Shown here: piece by piece, positions 40,082 to 48,791 of the stretch
How the letters are laid out: each line of letters starts with the position of its first letter
How positions within the stretch are numbered: position 1 is the first letter of the stretch
From: UBA5069 sp964560495
GTDB lineage: Bacteria; Chloroflexota; Anaerolineae; Caldilineales; Caldilineaceae
Reading direction: 5' to 3'
Assembly (NCBI GenBank): GCA_964560495.1
Contig: CAZLMM010000013.1
Span: forward strand, 43,840-107,839
Length of the DNA stretch: 64,000 bases
Program-made: the position numbers and the translations under genes
The notes under the pieces: model-generated
The model's database searches: none
Seen by the model: only the letters and a program-made list of their open reading frames with translations
Told to the model about the DNA's origin: nothing

Positions 40082-42058
40082 TCAATTTGTGTGATGTGTT
40101 TCTTCATGAGATGCAGAGTGCGCCGTCGATTGTTCCTTTCCTTCACTATCAAAGAGTTCAAGTTGGAAGGGAACAATCGTTGTGACAACGTTTTCCAGGT
40201 CGCCTAACGCCAATTGCTCGATGATATGGGCGTTCTGATGGAGCGCCTGTGTGGCCGGGTTGCCTGTGCGCAGCTGCCCAAGCACCACCTGGATATAGCC
40301 CTTTGGGTTCTGACGTAGCCGCTTCTCCACATATTGGCGTAATGGCCGTGTCAGGCTGCGGAAGGGCGAGCGCAAAATCACCAGCTCGCCAATCCCGACC
40401 CGCTCCTGCCATTTGCGCTGAACATCGGCGATGCGCTCCTCATTGACGGCGATATGTATGGCCTTCCACGGCGTGTTGAGCGAATTGGCAAATTCGACCA
40501 GACGCAGCGTCTCCCGGTGTACATCACCCACCAAAACGATCGTCTCGATGCGCCGCGGCTCACCAGAGATATGCTGACCGGCAGTGCTGAGAATCTTCGC
40601 CACCATCATGTAGTGACGATGAATGCGCAAAAAGATCCACACCAGCGTGGGAATGAGAATGACGATGATCCAGGCGCCGCTGGCAAACTTGGTGATAAGA
40701 AAAATGAGGGCAACAATGGCGGTGATGGTCGCGCCGATCCCATTCAGGATCATCTTGCTAAACCAGCGACGGTCGTAGTGGATGATACTGCCCAATGTGG
40801 TGATTTCTTTGTCGGGCGTCAGATCGCCCCGTTTCATCATGTCGCCCACTCGATGCCAACGTTTTGCCATGCCTGCCTGCGAGAGAGTGAAGCACAGGAA
40901 GACGCCAATCGCATAGAGCGGAATCAGACGACTGACGCTGCCCTGAAAAATGACAACAAGCAGACTGGCAAAACCAGCCAGGATGATCACACCCCAACTG
41001 AAAACCAGGCGGCTGCCGCGGAACGTGAACTGCTTGGGCAAGAAGCTATCGCCCGCCTGTAGCGCGGCCAGACGCGGGAAGCCAGCAAAGCTGGTGTTGG
41101 CCGCCATGATCAAGATAACTGTGGCCGACGCCAGCGTCAGGAGTCGCATGGGTCCAGCGCCGTAAACTGTGCGCGCCACCTGGGAGATGAGCACTTCCTG
41201 CTCGGAGGGTTGGGCGTGCACCAGATAGCCGAGAATTCCCAGGCCGAGAAACATGCCCATGAGCAACCCGGCGTCCCAAAGGAGCGTTGTGGCCGCATTG
41301 CGTGATTTCGGCGGCTTGAACGCCGTGATGCCGTTGCTGATGGCCTCTACGCCGGTGAGGGCCGTCGTGCCGGAACTAAACGCGCGCAGCAGGAGAAATG
41401 CAAAGGCCAGACCTGTAACTGGCAGCACATGATGGTCGCTCCCTGGCACGTCGCTTACTGTGCCCAGAGTTCCTGTGAACTCCTGATAGAAGCCAACCCC
41501 GATCATGAGCAGCATCATGGCGACAAAGAAATAGGTGGGGATGGCAAAGATGACGCCCGATTCCTTTACGCCGCGCAGATTGACGAAGGTGATCATCAGG
41601 ATGAGCAGGAGTGCAATCTGCACTTTGTATTCAAAGAGGACGGGGAATGCGCTTGCCATCTGATCGACGCCAGCGGCAATGCTGACGGCCACGGTGAGGA
41701 TATAGTCGATAAGCAGCGCAGCGCCAGCCACCTGCGCCGTGTACTCGCCAAAATTGTCGCGCGAAACGATGTAGGCGCCGCCGCCAGAAGGATAGGCAAA
41801 AATGGTCTGGCGATATGAAAATGTCAGGATAATCAGCAGTCCAGAGATCGCGACGGTGATGGGGATGGCGAGCCAATATGACGCAGCGCCCAGGGCGGCC
41901 AGAATCAACAGGATTTCTCCCCCTGCATAGGCAACCGAGGAGAGAGAATCTGAGGCAAAGACAGCCAGGCCAACTGTTTTGCCGATAGTTTGATGGGGGC
42001 TGTCTTTCGTGCGTAAGGCGCGCCCGAACATGATGTTGCGAATCTGCCCGATGTTCAT
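40082..42058 (-). CDS. kimA: KimA-like potassium importer (APC superfamily)
   Basis: The 658-residue protein has about 12 membrane segments (residues 25-480) and a cytoplasmic C-domain of 150-170 residues. It resembles the high-affinity K+ importer KimA (YdaO) of Bacillus: IGKTVGLAVFASDSLSSVAYAGGEILLIL near 25, FSYRQTIFAYPSGGGAYIVSRDNFGE near 90, LLIDYILTVAVSIAAGVD and LRGVKESGVIF. Like KimA it has a long soluble tail; LVGDVHRETLRLVEF sits in a USP-like region. A ydaO-type c-di-AMP riboswitch precedes it, which is the classical control of K+ uptake genes. Other amino-acid/polyamine permease roles are less likely in this context. ATG 42058 follows GGAGGAATTC. Confidence 0.9.
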   Translation of the reverse strand: MNIGQIRNIMFGRALRTKDSPHQTIGKTVGLAVFASDSLSSVAYAGGEILLILAALGAASYWLAIPITVAISGLLIILTFSYRQTIFAYPSGGGAYIVSRDNFGEYTAQVAGAALLIDYILTVAVSIAAGVDQMASAFPVLFEYKVQIALLLILMITFVNLRGVKESGVIFAIPTYFFVAMMLLMIGVGFYQEFTGTLGTVSDVPGSDHHVLPVTGLAFAFLLLRAFSSGTTALTGVEAISNGITAFKPPKSRNAATTLLWDAGLLMGMFLGLGILGYLVHAQPSEQEVLISQVARTVYGAGPMRLLTLASATVILIMAANTSFAGFPRLAALQAGDSFLPKQFTFRGSRLVFSWGVIILAGFASLLVVIFQGSVSRLIPLYAIGVFLCFTLSQAGMAKRWHRVGDMMKRGDLTPDKEITTLGSIIHYDRRWFSKMILNGIGATITAIVALIFLITKFASGAWIIVILIPTLVWIFLRIHRHYMMVAKILSTAGQHISGEPRRIETIVLVGDVHRETLRLVEFANSLNTPWKAIHIAVNEERIADVQRKWQERVGIGELVILRSPFRSLTRPLRQYVEKRLRQNPKGYIQVVLGQLRTGNPATQALHQNAHIIEQLALGDLENVVTTIVPFQLELFDSEGKEQSTAHSASHEETHHTN

Positions 42059-42112
42059 AGTTTTGCGAATTCCTCCGGTTCTCCAATGACAAGGCCGAAA
42101 AATCCTCAAACA

Positions 42113-42142
42113 AAAAAGACCGCAGCACGGTGCGGTCTTTTT
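42113..42142 (-). terminator. Riboswitch expression-platform terminator
   Basis: On the minus strand AAAAAGACCGCA (42142-42131), loop CCGTGC, and TGCGGTCTTTTT (42124-42113) make a 12-bp perfect stem with a U-run. It lies between the aptamer and the kimA start and is the expected off-switch. Confidence 0.85.
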
Positions 42143-42149
42143 AGCGCGC

Positions 42150-42280
42150 AAGGTTGCTGTTTCCAAGCCTGCGAAGTTAGCTGTCGGGTTCGGAGGGTAA
42201 ACTCTCCGTCTTGCTGCGCTGCAAGATTCACCCCACCTACAATGGGTCCTCCGCTCCCCTCAGGGATTCGGCTGCATTCA
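42150..42280 (-). ncRNA. Cyclic-di-AMP riboswitch (ydaO/yuaA family)
   Basis: Read on the minus strand the leader contains, in order, GCCGAATCCCTGAGGGG, AGCGGAGGACCCA, GGTGGGGTGAATC, and CCGAACCCGACAGCTAACTT followed by CGCAGGC. These match the highly conserved core of ydaO-yuaA aptamers (GAGCGGGGGACCCA, GGGGUGAAUC, CCGAAyCCGuCAGCUAACCUCGUAGGC). High c-di-AMP would favour the downstream terminator and shut off kimA, which fits the known link of c-di-AMP to potassium homeostasis. The variable arms (GTAGGT, TTGCAGCGCAGCAA) sit where the family allows variation. Confidence 0.94.
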
Positions 42281-42294
42281 GTTGATACTGGAAA

Positions 42295-42322
42295 TTTATC
42301 TCCGACCTGTCTGTTTTGTCAA
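42295..42322 (-). promoter_or_regulatory. Promoter for the riboswitch-kimA transcript
   Basis: On the minus strand a perfect TTGACA (42322-42317) is followed after 16 bases by GATAAA (42300-42295). It overlaps the stop codon region of dedA (ends 42319). Predicted start near 42288 places the whole aptamer in the transcript. Confidence 0.65.
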
Positions 42323-43029
42323 TTCTGACTTTCTGGTTGTACACCAGGCGTCGGTTTTGCGCCGATCATGGACGCTTCGGTCGAATCGCCATGGGACTTG
42401 CGCCAGCGTTCTGCGATGGCCTCCCAAATGGGCGGCACAAGCGACAAGCCGATGATGGCGAAAATGACGATCTCAAAGTTGTCTTTGACAAAGGGGATGT
42501 TGCCAAAGAAGTAGCCCGCCACTGTGAAGATGAGCACCCAGGCGATGCCGCCCACTACATTATAGGTGATGAACTTGGGATAATTCATTGCGCCAATGCC
42601 GGCGACAAAGGGGGCAAAAGTGCGCACGATGGGCACGAAGCGAGCAATGATGATGGTCTTGCCGCCGTATTTCTCGTAAAAGCGGTGGGTGCGGTCAAGA
42701 TGTTCTTTCTTGAGGAAAGGAATTCTGCCCGTAAAGAGCTTCATGCCGAACCAATGGCCAATCCAATAGTTAACTGTGTCGCCCAGAATAGCTGCAATGA
42801 TAAGCAGGGGGATGAGGATCCACAGCTCTAGCGCGCCCAACGCTGCAAATGCTCCGGCCGCAAAGAGCAGCGAATCGCCCGGCAAGAAGGGTGTGAAGAC
42901 CAGGCCAGTCTCGCAGAAGATGATGGTAAATAGAATGACGTAGGTCCAGACGCCATATTGGCTGATCACCTGCGCCAGATATTCGTCCAGGTGCAAAAAC
43001 AACTCAACCAAGTTTGATAGAAACTCCAC
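42319..43029 (-). CDS. DedA/SNARE-associated family membrane protein
   Basis: The 236-residue protein begins at GTG 43029, which follows CGAGGAGGAATTT; an upstream frame to 43104 overlaps the exchanger gene. DedA signatures are FCETGLVFTPFLPGDSLLFAAGAFAALG near residue 42, GDTVNYWIGHWFG near 85, and ARFVPIVRTFAPFVAGIGAM near 133. DedA proteins are undecaprenyl-phosphate or phospholipid translocases; the specific role here is unknown. It is separated from the exchanger by 28 bases. Confidence 0.92.
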   Translation of the reverse strand: MEFLSNLVELFLHLDEYLAQVISQYGVWTYVILFTIIFCETGLVFTPFLPGDSLLFAAGAFAALGALELWILIPLLIIAAILGDTVNYWIGHWFGMKLFTGRIPFLKKEHLDRTHRFYEKYGGKTIIIARFVPIVRTFAPFVAGIGAMNYPKFITYNVVGGIAWVLIFTVAGYFFGNIPFVKDNFEIVIFAIIGLSLVPPIWEAIAERWRKSHGDSTEASMIGAKPTPGVQPESQN

Positions 43030-43057
43030 AAATTCCTCCTCGAATCTTCCCGCACAC

Positions 43058-44158
43058 TCAGATGTCTTCACGCCGCGACGTGCGCAGGGATCTCCATAGG
43101 CCAATGCCCAAAGTGACGACGGTCAGCGGGACAACGAACAACAACATCACGAGATTGAAGCTCTCCAATGACGGAGAACCAGTGGCGTATAGCGCCAAGT
43201 AAGCCACATACGCTGCATAATACCCCAAAAAGAGCCAACCCTCCCAACGAGCGATGACGCCGCCAGTGAAAAAGATGGGCAGGCACGCCACGGCAACGGC
43301 GACCATGAAGGGGATGTCGAACTGGAGCGCCTCCTCGCTCACGGTCACTCCGCTGGGAGAGACAACGGCGGAAAGCCCCAAGACCGCCAGAATGTTGAAA
43401 AGATTGCTGCCCACCACATTGCCCACCGCAATATCACGCTCGCCGCGGATGCTGGCGATGACCGAAGTGGCGACTTCGGGCAATGATGTGCCGGCCGCCA
43501 CAATGGTAAGGCCAATGATCAACTGGCTGACGCCCAGCGCCGTGGCGATCGCAGTTGCGCCGTCCACCAGCCAGCGCGAGCCGAGCACAAGCAGCGCCAG
43601 CCCTAGCACGATCAATATCAAGTTGATAGTCCAGGTCGTCACCTTGTTTCTGGGCGCGGCGATGGCATATTCGTGTTCATATTCTTCCTTGATGGCTGCG
43701 TTCTTCTCTCGCCGAGCCTGGACAATCTGAAAGATCGTATAGGCGATGATCCCGACAAACAGCAGCGCCCCTTCGCCCCTGCCGATCCGCCCATCCAACC
43801 CCAGGAGCAGTAAGAGAACCGACGCGCCGATCATGATTGGCACGTCGAGGCGGATCAACTGCTGGGCGACAATCAGTGGAACGATGATGGCAGCCAATCC
43901 CAGAATGAAGAGCACGTTGAAAATGTTGCTGCCCACGACGTTGCCCAGTGTAATATCCGTCTGACCCGTGGAGGCGGACATGACGCTCACAGCTAATTCA
44001 GGCGAACTGGTGCCAAACGCAACGATTGTCAACCCGATCACCAGCGGCGAAATCCCCAACATGGCTGCCAGACGCGACGCGCCGCGCACCAGCGACTCAG
44101 CGCCGATCACCAGAATGATCAATCCCAAAACCAAAAACCCAATCGTGGTCAGCGTCAT
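43058..44158 (-). CDS. CaCA-family Na+/Ca2+ exchanger (YrbG type)
   Basis: This 366-residue protein has two inverted halves of five membrane segments each. The alpha repeats are visible as VIGLTIVAFGTSSPELAVSV (about 42-61) and IIGLTIVAAGTSLPEVATSV (about 215-235), with the catalytic Glu in each. A charged cytoplasmic loop lies near 140-165. It exchanges cations, probably Ca2+ or K+/Na+ against Na+ or H+. GGAGGATAT precedes ATG 44158. It lies in a minus-strand ion-transport block with dedA and kimA. Confidence 0.93.
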   Translation of the reverse strand: MTLTTIGFLVLGLIILVIGAESLVRGASRLAAMLGISPLVIGLTIVAFGTSSPELAVSVMSASTGQTDITLGNVVGSNIFNVLFILGLAAIIVPLIVAQQLIRLDVPIMIGASVLLLLLGLDGRIGRGEGALLFVGIIAYTIFQIVQARREKNAAIKEEYEHEYAIAAPRNKVTTWTINLILIVLGLALLVLGSRWLVDGATAIATALGVSQLIIGLTIVAAGTSLPEVATSVIASIRGERDIAVGNVVGSNLFNILAVLGLSAVVSPSGVTVSEEALQFDIPFMVAVAVACLPIFFTGGVIARWEGWLFLGYYAAYVAYLALYATGSPSLESFNLVMLLFVVPLTVVTLGIGLWRSLRTSRREDI

Positions 44159-44260
44159 ATATCCTCCATCGATCTACAATTTATACTCAGCACGGGCATG
44201 GATTGCACTTTTGAGTAGGACAGTAGAACAGAGAGAAAGTCGGACGTGTCTTTCTGTTTT

Positions 44261-44317
44261 ACTGCCAACTGCCCGAATGAGAAAACTCACCTTGTGACCG
44301 TTGGCAGTATATACTGC
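44261..44317. promoter_or_regulatory. Nested palindromes in the divergent intergenic region
   Basis: ACTGCCAAC (44261-44269) is inverted at GTTGGCAGT (44300-44308), and the latter overlaps a perfect 14-bp palindrome GCAGTATATACTGC (44304-44317). They lie in the 359-base gap between the exchanger and ferredoxin genes and look like operator sites. No regulator gene is adjacent. Confidence 0.45.
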
Positions 44318-44406
44318 AAAATGGAAATCATCGTACACAGTTCTGCATGAATATCGGTAATGATATACAATGTTATCGAGCAACATTGTCTTTGGAGAAG
44401 ATTTCT

Positions 44407-44463
44407 ATCCCCAGATTACACAGATTCTTGTAATTAATCTGGAAATCTGTGTAATCTGGGGAT
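44407..44463. repeat. CCCCAGATTACACAGATT inverted repeat
   Basis: ATCCCCAGATTACACAGATT (44407-44426) is perfectly inverted at 44444-44463, with a 17-base loop. This type of 20-bp arm is a known dispersed intergenic element. It ends about 55 bases upstream of the ferredoxin start and would form a strong hairpin in its leader if transcribed through. Confidence 0.8.
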
Positions 44464-44517
44464 CAATCATTGATTTTGGCTTGTCCAGGTGAAGGAAATC
44501 AGGAAAAGGGGACAGAA

Positions 44518-44871
44518 ATGCCATTGCTGACAGTCGAAGGGTTTGGGACATTCGAAGTTCCGTCAGGCAAGCGCCTGGTGTTGGCGCTTGAAGATGAAGC
44601 CGGCGTGGATCAGCTGCATGCCTGCGGCGGAAACTGTCGCTGCACCACCTGTCGCGTCGACTTCGTCGCCGGCGAGCCGCAGAAGATGACCGAAGCAGAG
44701 AAAAACAAGCTGAGCGAGCGGGGGCTGAGCGGGGTGCGTCTTTCCTGCCAAATCCAGTGCGAGCACGACATGACCGTGCGCGCCATTAGCCGTTTTGCCG
44801 GCAGTGGTCGCGCAGATCCCGGCCCGCGCCCGGAACCGGAGATTCATCCAGAACCGGTGTGGGTGGCTTGA
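44518..44871 (+). CDS. 2Fe-2S ferredoxin, adrenodoxin-like spacing
   Basis: A 117-residue protein from ATG 44518, which follows AGGAAAAGGGGACAGAA. The beta-grasp core starts LLTVEGFGTFEVPSGKRL, and the cluster motif is HACGGNCRCTTCRV: C36, C42 and C45 give C-x5-C-x2-C spacing, with the fourth ligand C77 or C81 in LSCQIQCEHD. An additional Cys (C40) lies in the loop. The tail is Pro/Glu-rich. It transfers single electrons to an unidentified partner; no reductase is adjacent. Confidence 0.9.
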   Translation: MPLLTVEGFGTFEVPSGKRLVLALEDEAGVDQLHACGGNCRCTTCRVDFVAGEPQKMTEAEKNKLSERGLSGVRLSCQIQCEHDMTVRAISRFAGSGRADPGPRPEPEIHPEPVWVA

Positions 44872-45005
44872 TGGATTGGGTAAGGAAGTGGGGTTTTGAG
44901 ATGTTGGGCTTATAGGGGCGGTGAACGCTACCTTGCTTCCAAAATCTCAAAACTCCAAAACCTCATCAAATCAAGACCCCCAAAAGCCGAACAACAATTG
45001 CCACC

Positions 45006-45995
45006 CTATCGCAGCGGCTCGCCGGGCAGACCGAACAACTGGCGAGCCGTTGCGGTATTCGGCGTCAGGATGCGCACGGCGTGTTGCTCCATCTGGCAGG
45101 CAAAGGGCGTTGAGCCGGCCGGTTCGCCGTCCAACTGATAGGGCGCAGGGCGGGTTGTCTCTACAGCAAAGGAACGACCACGCAGATAGCGTACTCCTGG
45201 CGCGCCATGGTGTTGTTCCAATGAAATGTTGAGCATGTGCTGCGCCAACGTGAGAAGTCCCCGTCCTTCGAAGAGCCAGACCTCGATCTCGCCGTCATCC
45301 AGCACCCCTTGTGGGTTCAGGTGCAATAGGCTGCCGATGAAGAGACGACAGTTGCTGGCGTTGATGAGCACGAAATCTCCCTCGAACGTCTGCTCATCCA
45401 CCGTGACGCGCCCATTGACCCCTTCGAAGCCCAAAACATGGGGCGCAGCCTGCACAACATAACCAGGCAGCCCCATGCGCTTGAAGATCGGCGGGCGCGG
45501 CTCCGTATAGTTGACGACATTGCCATCCACGCCCACGCCGGCCCACAGCAGCCAATAGCGCCCATCGTCGCAGCGCATGACATCCATACGCTGGACATTG
45601 CCGCGCATGAGCGCGGCGGATGCGCTGAGCAGCCGATCGGGGTCTAGCGCGTTGGGACGCAACATCCCTAGTTCCTTGGCAAACGAATTCGCTGTGCCCA
45701 CGGGCAGGACCGCCAGAACCGTTTCGCTGTGAGCGATGCCATTGACCACGTCGCTGACGGTGCCGTCGCCGCCGGCGGCCAGCACAATGCCGCAGCCGCT
45801 TTCCGCCGCGGCGCGCGCCAGCTTCCTGGCGTGACCGGCATACTGGGTCGGCTGCATGGTCACATCCCAGTCGAAACGCCGCCAAAACGCAGCAACCTCG
45901 GCAATAATTGCCTTGCTATTGCCCAAACCGGCGTTGGGGTTATAGATCAAGGTGACGCATTCAGAAGGTAGGTGCACTGGACGGGCAAACTTCAA
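45006..45995 (-). CDS. Diacylglycerol/lipid kinase family protein (YegS/DagK type)
   Basis: The 329-residue protein has the DAGK catalytic domain: TLIYNPNAGLGNSK at the start, LAAGGDGTVSDVVNGIA with the ATP-binding GGDGT near residue 75, and VLPVGTANSFAKELGM near 97. The C-terminal beta-sandwich includes NCRLFIG and DDGEIEVWLFEG. It phosphorylates diacylglycerol or another lipid alcohol. The start is uncertain: the longest frame begins with a TTG at 45995, and a GTG at 45977 is an alternative. It may be the last gene of the cox transcript. Confidence 0.9.
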   Translation of the reverse strand: MKFARPVHLPSECVTLIYNPNAGLGNSKAIIAEVAAFWRRFDWDVTMQPTQYAGHARKLARAAAESGCGIVLAAGGDGTVSDVVNGIAHSETVLAVLPVGTANSFAKELGMLRPNALDPDRLLSASAALMRGNVQRMDVMRCDDGRYWLLWAGVGVDGNVVNYTEPRPPIFKRMGLPGYVVQAAPHVLGFEGVNGRVTVDEQTFEGDFVLINASNCRLFIGSLLHLNPQGVLDDGEIEVWLFEGRGLLTLAQHMLNISLEQHHGAPGVRYLRGRSFAVETTRPAPYQLDGEPAGSTPFACQMEQHAVRILTPNTATARQLFGLPGEPLR

Positions 45996-46121
45996 GCTGC
46001 AACGCTTTTCTCAGCCAAGCGCATCATCTCATCGGCGCGCTCGCTTCGCCAACTCATCGTTCGAGGCCAAGTGTATCATCCCTTGCGCCGGCCAAGAAAT
46101 CACTGCAAACAACCTGACTTG

Positions 46122-46931
46122 CTACTGATCAGTGAGATCTGGTCGGCGATGGACGGCGCCACCTTTTTGCAGATGAGAGCGCAACCAGGCCGCGTCATCT
46201 TCAGATAGCTCGACCGGCGGCTCGCGATTGTAGTCGATGAGCAGGTCATAGCCGCCCACATCGTAGCAGCGAGTGAAGACCGTCGGCAGGTCGAGCACCA
46301 CGTCGGGGTCAGCGGCGCGCAGAGGGATGCGACAGCGGGGCAGGCGATCTTGAATACCGAACGCATAGATCTCGAGTGCGTCGCGCTGCCCCAGGCGACT
46401 GATGCTCACCACATAGCGCCACTCCCGCACCTCGTCGATATCTGCGGTGCGGGCGAGCGTGGGCGTCGGCTTGTCACCGAGGAGATCGATTTCCACCAGG
46501 TTGACCTGCGTCGCCAGCAGATCATTCTGTTTGCGAATGTAGTGCTGGCGACCGTCGCCTCTTTTGTTGGCCGGGCTGACCACCTCGATCACCGTGACCA
46601 CATCGCCGCTCTCGCGGTAGATGAGCTCGATGTAGGGTACGCGGCGCGCCTCGTCAAACACCCGGAAGGTCCACGGCTCATCGGCGACCAGCACCCCGCC
46701 GGGTGCAATCGACCTGGCTGGGCTGCTTGGCGGCTGGACGATCATCACGTCGGGGATGTAGCCTCGATGCAGTTTAGCCAGCTCGATGCGTTCGCCGATG
46801 CGCGCCACGTACTTGGGGCGCACCTGCGGCTGCAGGTCTTCACGGATGTAAGAAATCAGTGACGAGTGAACATCTGGCCAGAGCGACCGGTCTTCGAGAT
46901 AGGGATCCATCCCTGGAAATGGGCTTGGCAT
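46122..46931 (-). CDS. DUF4058 family protein
   Basis: A 269-residue protein starting MPSPFPGMDPYLEDRSLWPDV, the hallmark of DUF4058, followed by VHSSLISYIREDLQPQVRPKYVARIGER and VIEVVSPANKRGDGRQHY near residue 110. The core resembles a PD-(D/E)XK-type fold (DVVTVIEVVSPANK supplies acidic and Lys residues), so a nuclease-like origin is possible. The function is unknown; the family is expanded in cyanobacteria, Planctomycetes and Chloroflexota. It lies 61 bases after ctaB in the same direction. Confidence 0.92.
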   Translation of the reverse strand: MPSPFPGMDPYLEDRSLWPDVHSSLISYIREDLQPQVRPKYVARIGERIELAKLHRGYIPDVMIVQPPSSPARSIAPGGVLVADEPWTFRVFDEARRVPYIELIYRESGDVVTVIEVVSPANKRGDGRQHYIRKQNDLLATQVNLVEIDLLGDKPTPTLARTADIDEVREWRYVVSISRLGQRDALEIYAFGIQDRLPRCRIPLRAADPDVVLDLPTVFTRCYDVGGYDLLIDYNREPPVELSEDDAAWLRSHLQKGGAVHRRPDLTDQ

Positions 46932-46992
46932 GGAACGCCTCCTTGTGACATGACATCTTCGAACAGAAGTATATCACAAGGGAGAGTACAAA

Positions 46993-47970
46993 CTAAGGTA
47001 GATGAAAATGGATGTCGGGCAGTGCGACCGGCGGCGTGTAGAACAACCCATCCACACCCATGGCCAGAAAGAGGAGCGCCAGAAAGAGCAGGCTGAATTT
47101 GTAGAGCCGCCAGATATTCTGGTTGGTAGGGTTGCGCCAGATGGCGACCGTCTGCCAGAGGAAAACGCCATTCAGGACGAGCGCCGCCGCCAGATAAACC
47201 GGCCCCATGAGGAGCAAGAACGCCGGCGCCAGGCTCATCAACAGCAGGAGCACGCTGTAGAGCAAAATCTGGCGGTGCGTCTCACGGTCGCCAACGATGA
47301 CCGGCAGCATGGGCACGCCCGCCGCGTGATACTCCCGTTGGCGCAGGAGCGCCAGCGCCCAGAAGTGAGGCGGCGTCCAGTAGAAAATGATCATGAACAT
47401 GAAAATGGGCAGCAGAGAAAGCTCGTTGGCCACTGCCGCCCAGCCCACCAGCGGCGGGATTGCCCCGGCCGCGCCGCCCACGACAATGTTTTGTGTGCTG
47501 TTGCGCTTGAGCAGGCCGGTGTAGATAAAGACATAGAAAAGATTTCCGGCCAGGGCCAACAACGCCGTGAGCAGATTCGCCCCCCACCACAAGACGATGA
47601 CGCTCAGAAGGGTGAGGAAGACGCCGAACCACAACACCTGGGACGGACTCATCCGACCGCCCGGCAAAGGCCGGCGGCGTGTGCGCACCATGACATGGTC
47701 GATGTCCCGATCCATGAACTGATTGAGGGTGTTTGCGCCGCCGGCCGCCAGAAAGCCGCCAATCATTGTCCAGAGGATCAACCAACCGCCGGGCGCAGTT
47801 GGCCCAGCCAGAAACATGGGCACGAGCGTCGTCGCCAGCAGCAGCAGGATGATGCGCGGCTTGGTGAGCATGATGTAGTCGCTCAACGCCAGCCGGGTCA
47901 GCGCCTTCTCTCGTGTGAGATGCTCCTCAGCCACTGTGGATGGGTCTGCCGCCGGGTTATGAAGCTGCAC
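46993..47970 (-). CDS. ctaB: Protoheme IX farnesyltransferase
   Basis: About 325 residues from GTG 47970, preceded by TAGGAGAAATC; the longer frame overlaps surf1. It is a UbiA-superfamily prenyltransferase with about nine membrane segments. The motifs LTKPRIILLLLATTL near 35 and NTLNQFMDRDIDHVMVRTRRRPLP near 82, plus YWTPPHFWALAL near 190, are the heme O synthase signatures. It farnesylates heme b to heme O for the adjacent oxidase. No ctaA is in the window. Confidence 0.95.
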   Translation of the reverse strand: MQLHNPAADPSTVAEEHLTREKALTRLALSDYIMLTKPRIILLLLATTLVPMFLAGPTAPGGWLILWTMIGGFLAAGGANTLNQFMDRDIDHVMVRTRRRPLPGGRMSPSQVLWFGVFLTLLSVIVLWWGANLLTALLALAGNLFYVFIYTGLLKRNSTQNIVVGGAAGAIPPLVGWAAVANELSLLPIFMFMIIFYWTPPHFWALALLRQREYHAAGVPMLPVIVGDRETHRQILLYSVLLLLMSLAPAFLLLMGPVYLAAALVLNGVFLWQTVAIWRNPTNQNIWRLYKFSLLFLALLFLAMGVDGLFYTPPVALPDIHFHLP

Positions 47971-47978
47971 GATTTCTC

Positions 47979-48791
47979 CTAGCGCGCCGCCAGAATGTCT
48001 TCGCCGTGGGACGGAGGCTGCGCGCTCTCCAGGTTCTCGGCCTCTTGTTGGAGACGCGCCGCGCGCATCTCCTGCCACTGAATGAAAGGGATATAGCCGA
48101 TGCCCAGAATCATGGCGAACATGAACCATTGAATCGCGTAGCTCAAATGGTTGCCTTCGTCAAGAGGCGTCGGTTCCTGGCGGATAGGAAGTCGGTCAAA
48201 GGGGCGGTTCCCTTCAGGCAGTTGCTCAATGACCGCTGGCTCCAACGTGTAGGGCATCTGTTGCTGGATCGCCTGTAGATCGAGGCTGTACCACTCCACC
48301 TGCGGCGCTGCTGTGGTCGTAGTCGTCCCGATGACTGTAGGTTCCGGAGGAGCGAGAATCCGCCCAATGACTCCGCCCCCGTCTTCGTTAAAAGTGGACC
48401 AGGTCTGCTGGTCGGCCTGCTCCAGCGGAACCCAACCGCGCGCCACCAGGATTGCCCGATCTTCATCGAGCAGCAACGGCGTGACCACATAGAAACCAGC
48501 AGCGCCGTTCAAGACCTGATTCTTGAGGAAAATTTGTCGTTCATAGTCGAACTCGCCTTGGGCGGCTATGCGCCGGTATTCCAGTTTGGTGAGATCGTCT
48601 GGCAGCGCTGCATTGTTGAGGTCGAGCGGCTCTTGCCGCCATCGCTCGGCCATGAGCAAGTTGTATGCCTGCTTCTGGTGTAAACGATCCAGTTGCCAGA
48701 AGCCCAGACGAATCAGCAGAACGACGCCGCCGATCACCAGCAGCGTCACCCACCACCACTTCCGACTCCAGAGCTTGGGAATGGTCTTCAT
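47979..48791 (-). CDS. SURF1 family cytochrome oxidase assembly protein
   Basis: The 270-residue protein has a membrane segment near each end (about 12-31 and 225-245) and the SURF1 motifs RLGFWQLDRLHQK, EYRRIAAQGEFDYERQIFLKNQ, GFYVVTPLLL and ILVARGWVPLEQ. SURF1 delivers or inserts heme a/a3 into subunit I. It overlaps the upstream FixH-like gene by 4 bases and precedes ctaB by 8 bases. Confidence 0.93.
   Translation of the reverse strand: MKTIPKLWSRKWWWVTLLVIGGVVLLIRLGFWQLDRLHQKQAYNLLMAERWRQEPLDLNNAALPDDLTKLEYRRIAAQGEFDYERQIFLKNQVLNGAAGFYVVTPLLLDEDRAILVARGWVPLEQADQQTWSTFNEDGGGVIGRILAPPEPTVIGTTTTTAAPQVEWYSLDLQAIQQQMPYTLEPAVIEQLPEGNRPFDRLPIRQEPTPLDEGNHLSYAIQWFMFAMILGIGYIPFIQWQEMRAARLQQEAENLESAQPPSHGEDILAAR

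Noticed and set aside
40454..41062. Plus-strand frame opposite kimA
   Set aside because: Shadow of a membrane transporter gene, charged and low in hydrophobic residues, no start signals.
44174..44386. Minus-strand 70-codon frame in the divergent gap
   Set aside because: No Shine-Dalgarno sequence, overlaps the candidate operators, composition not protein-like.
47002..47982. Plus-strand frame opposite ctaB
   Set aside because: Gln/Arg/Glu-rich complement of membrane codons; ctaB signatures are unmistakable.
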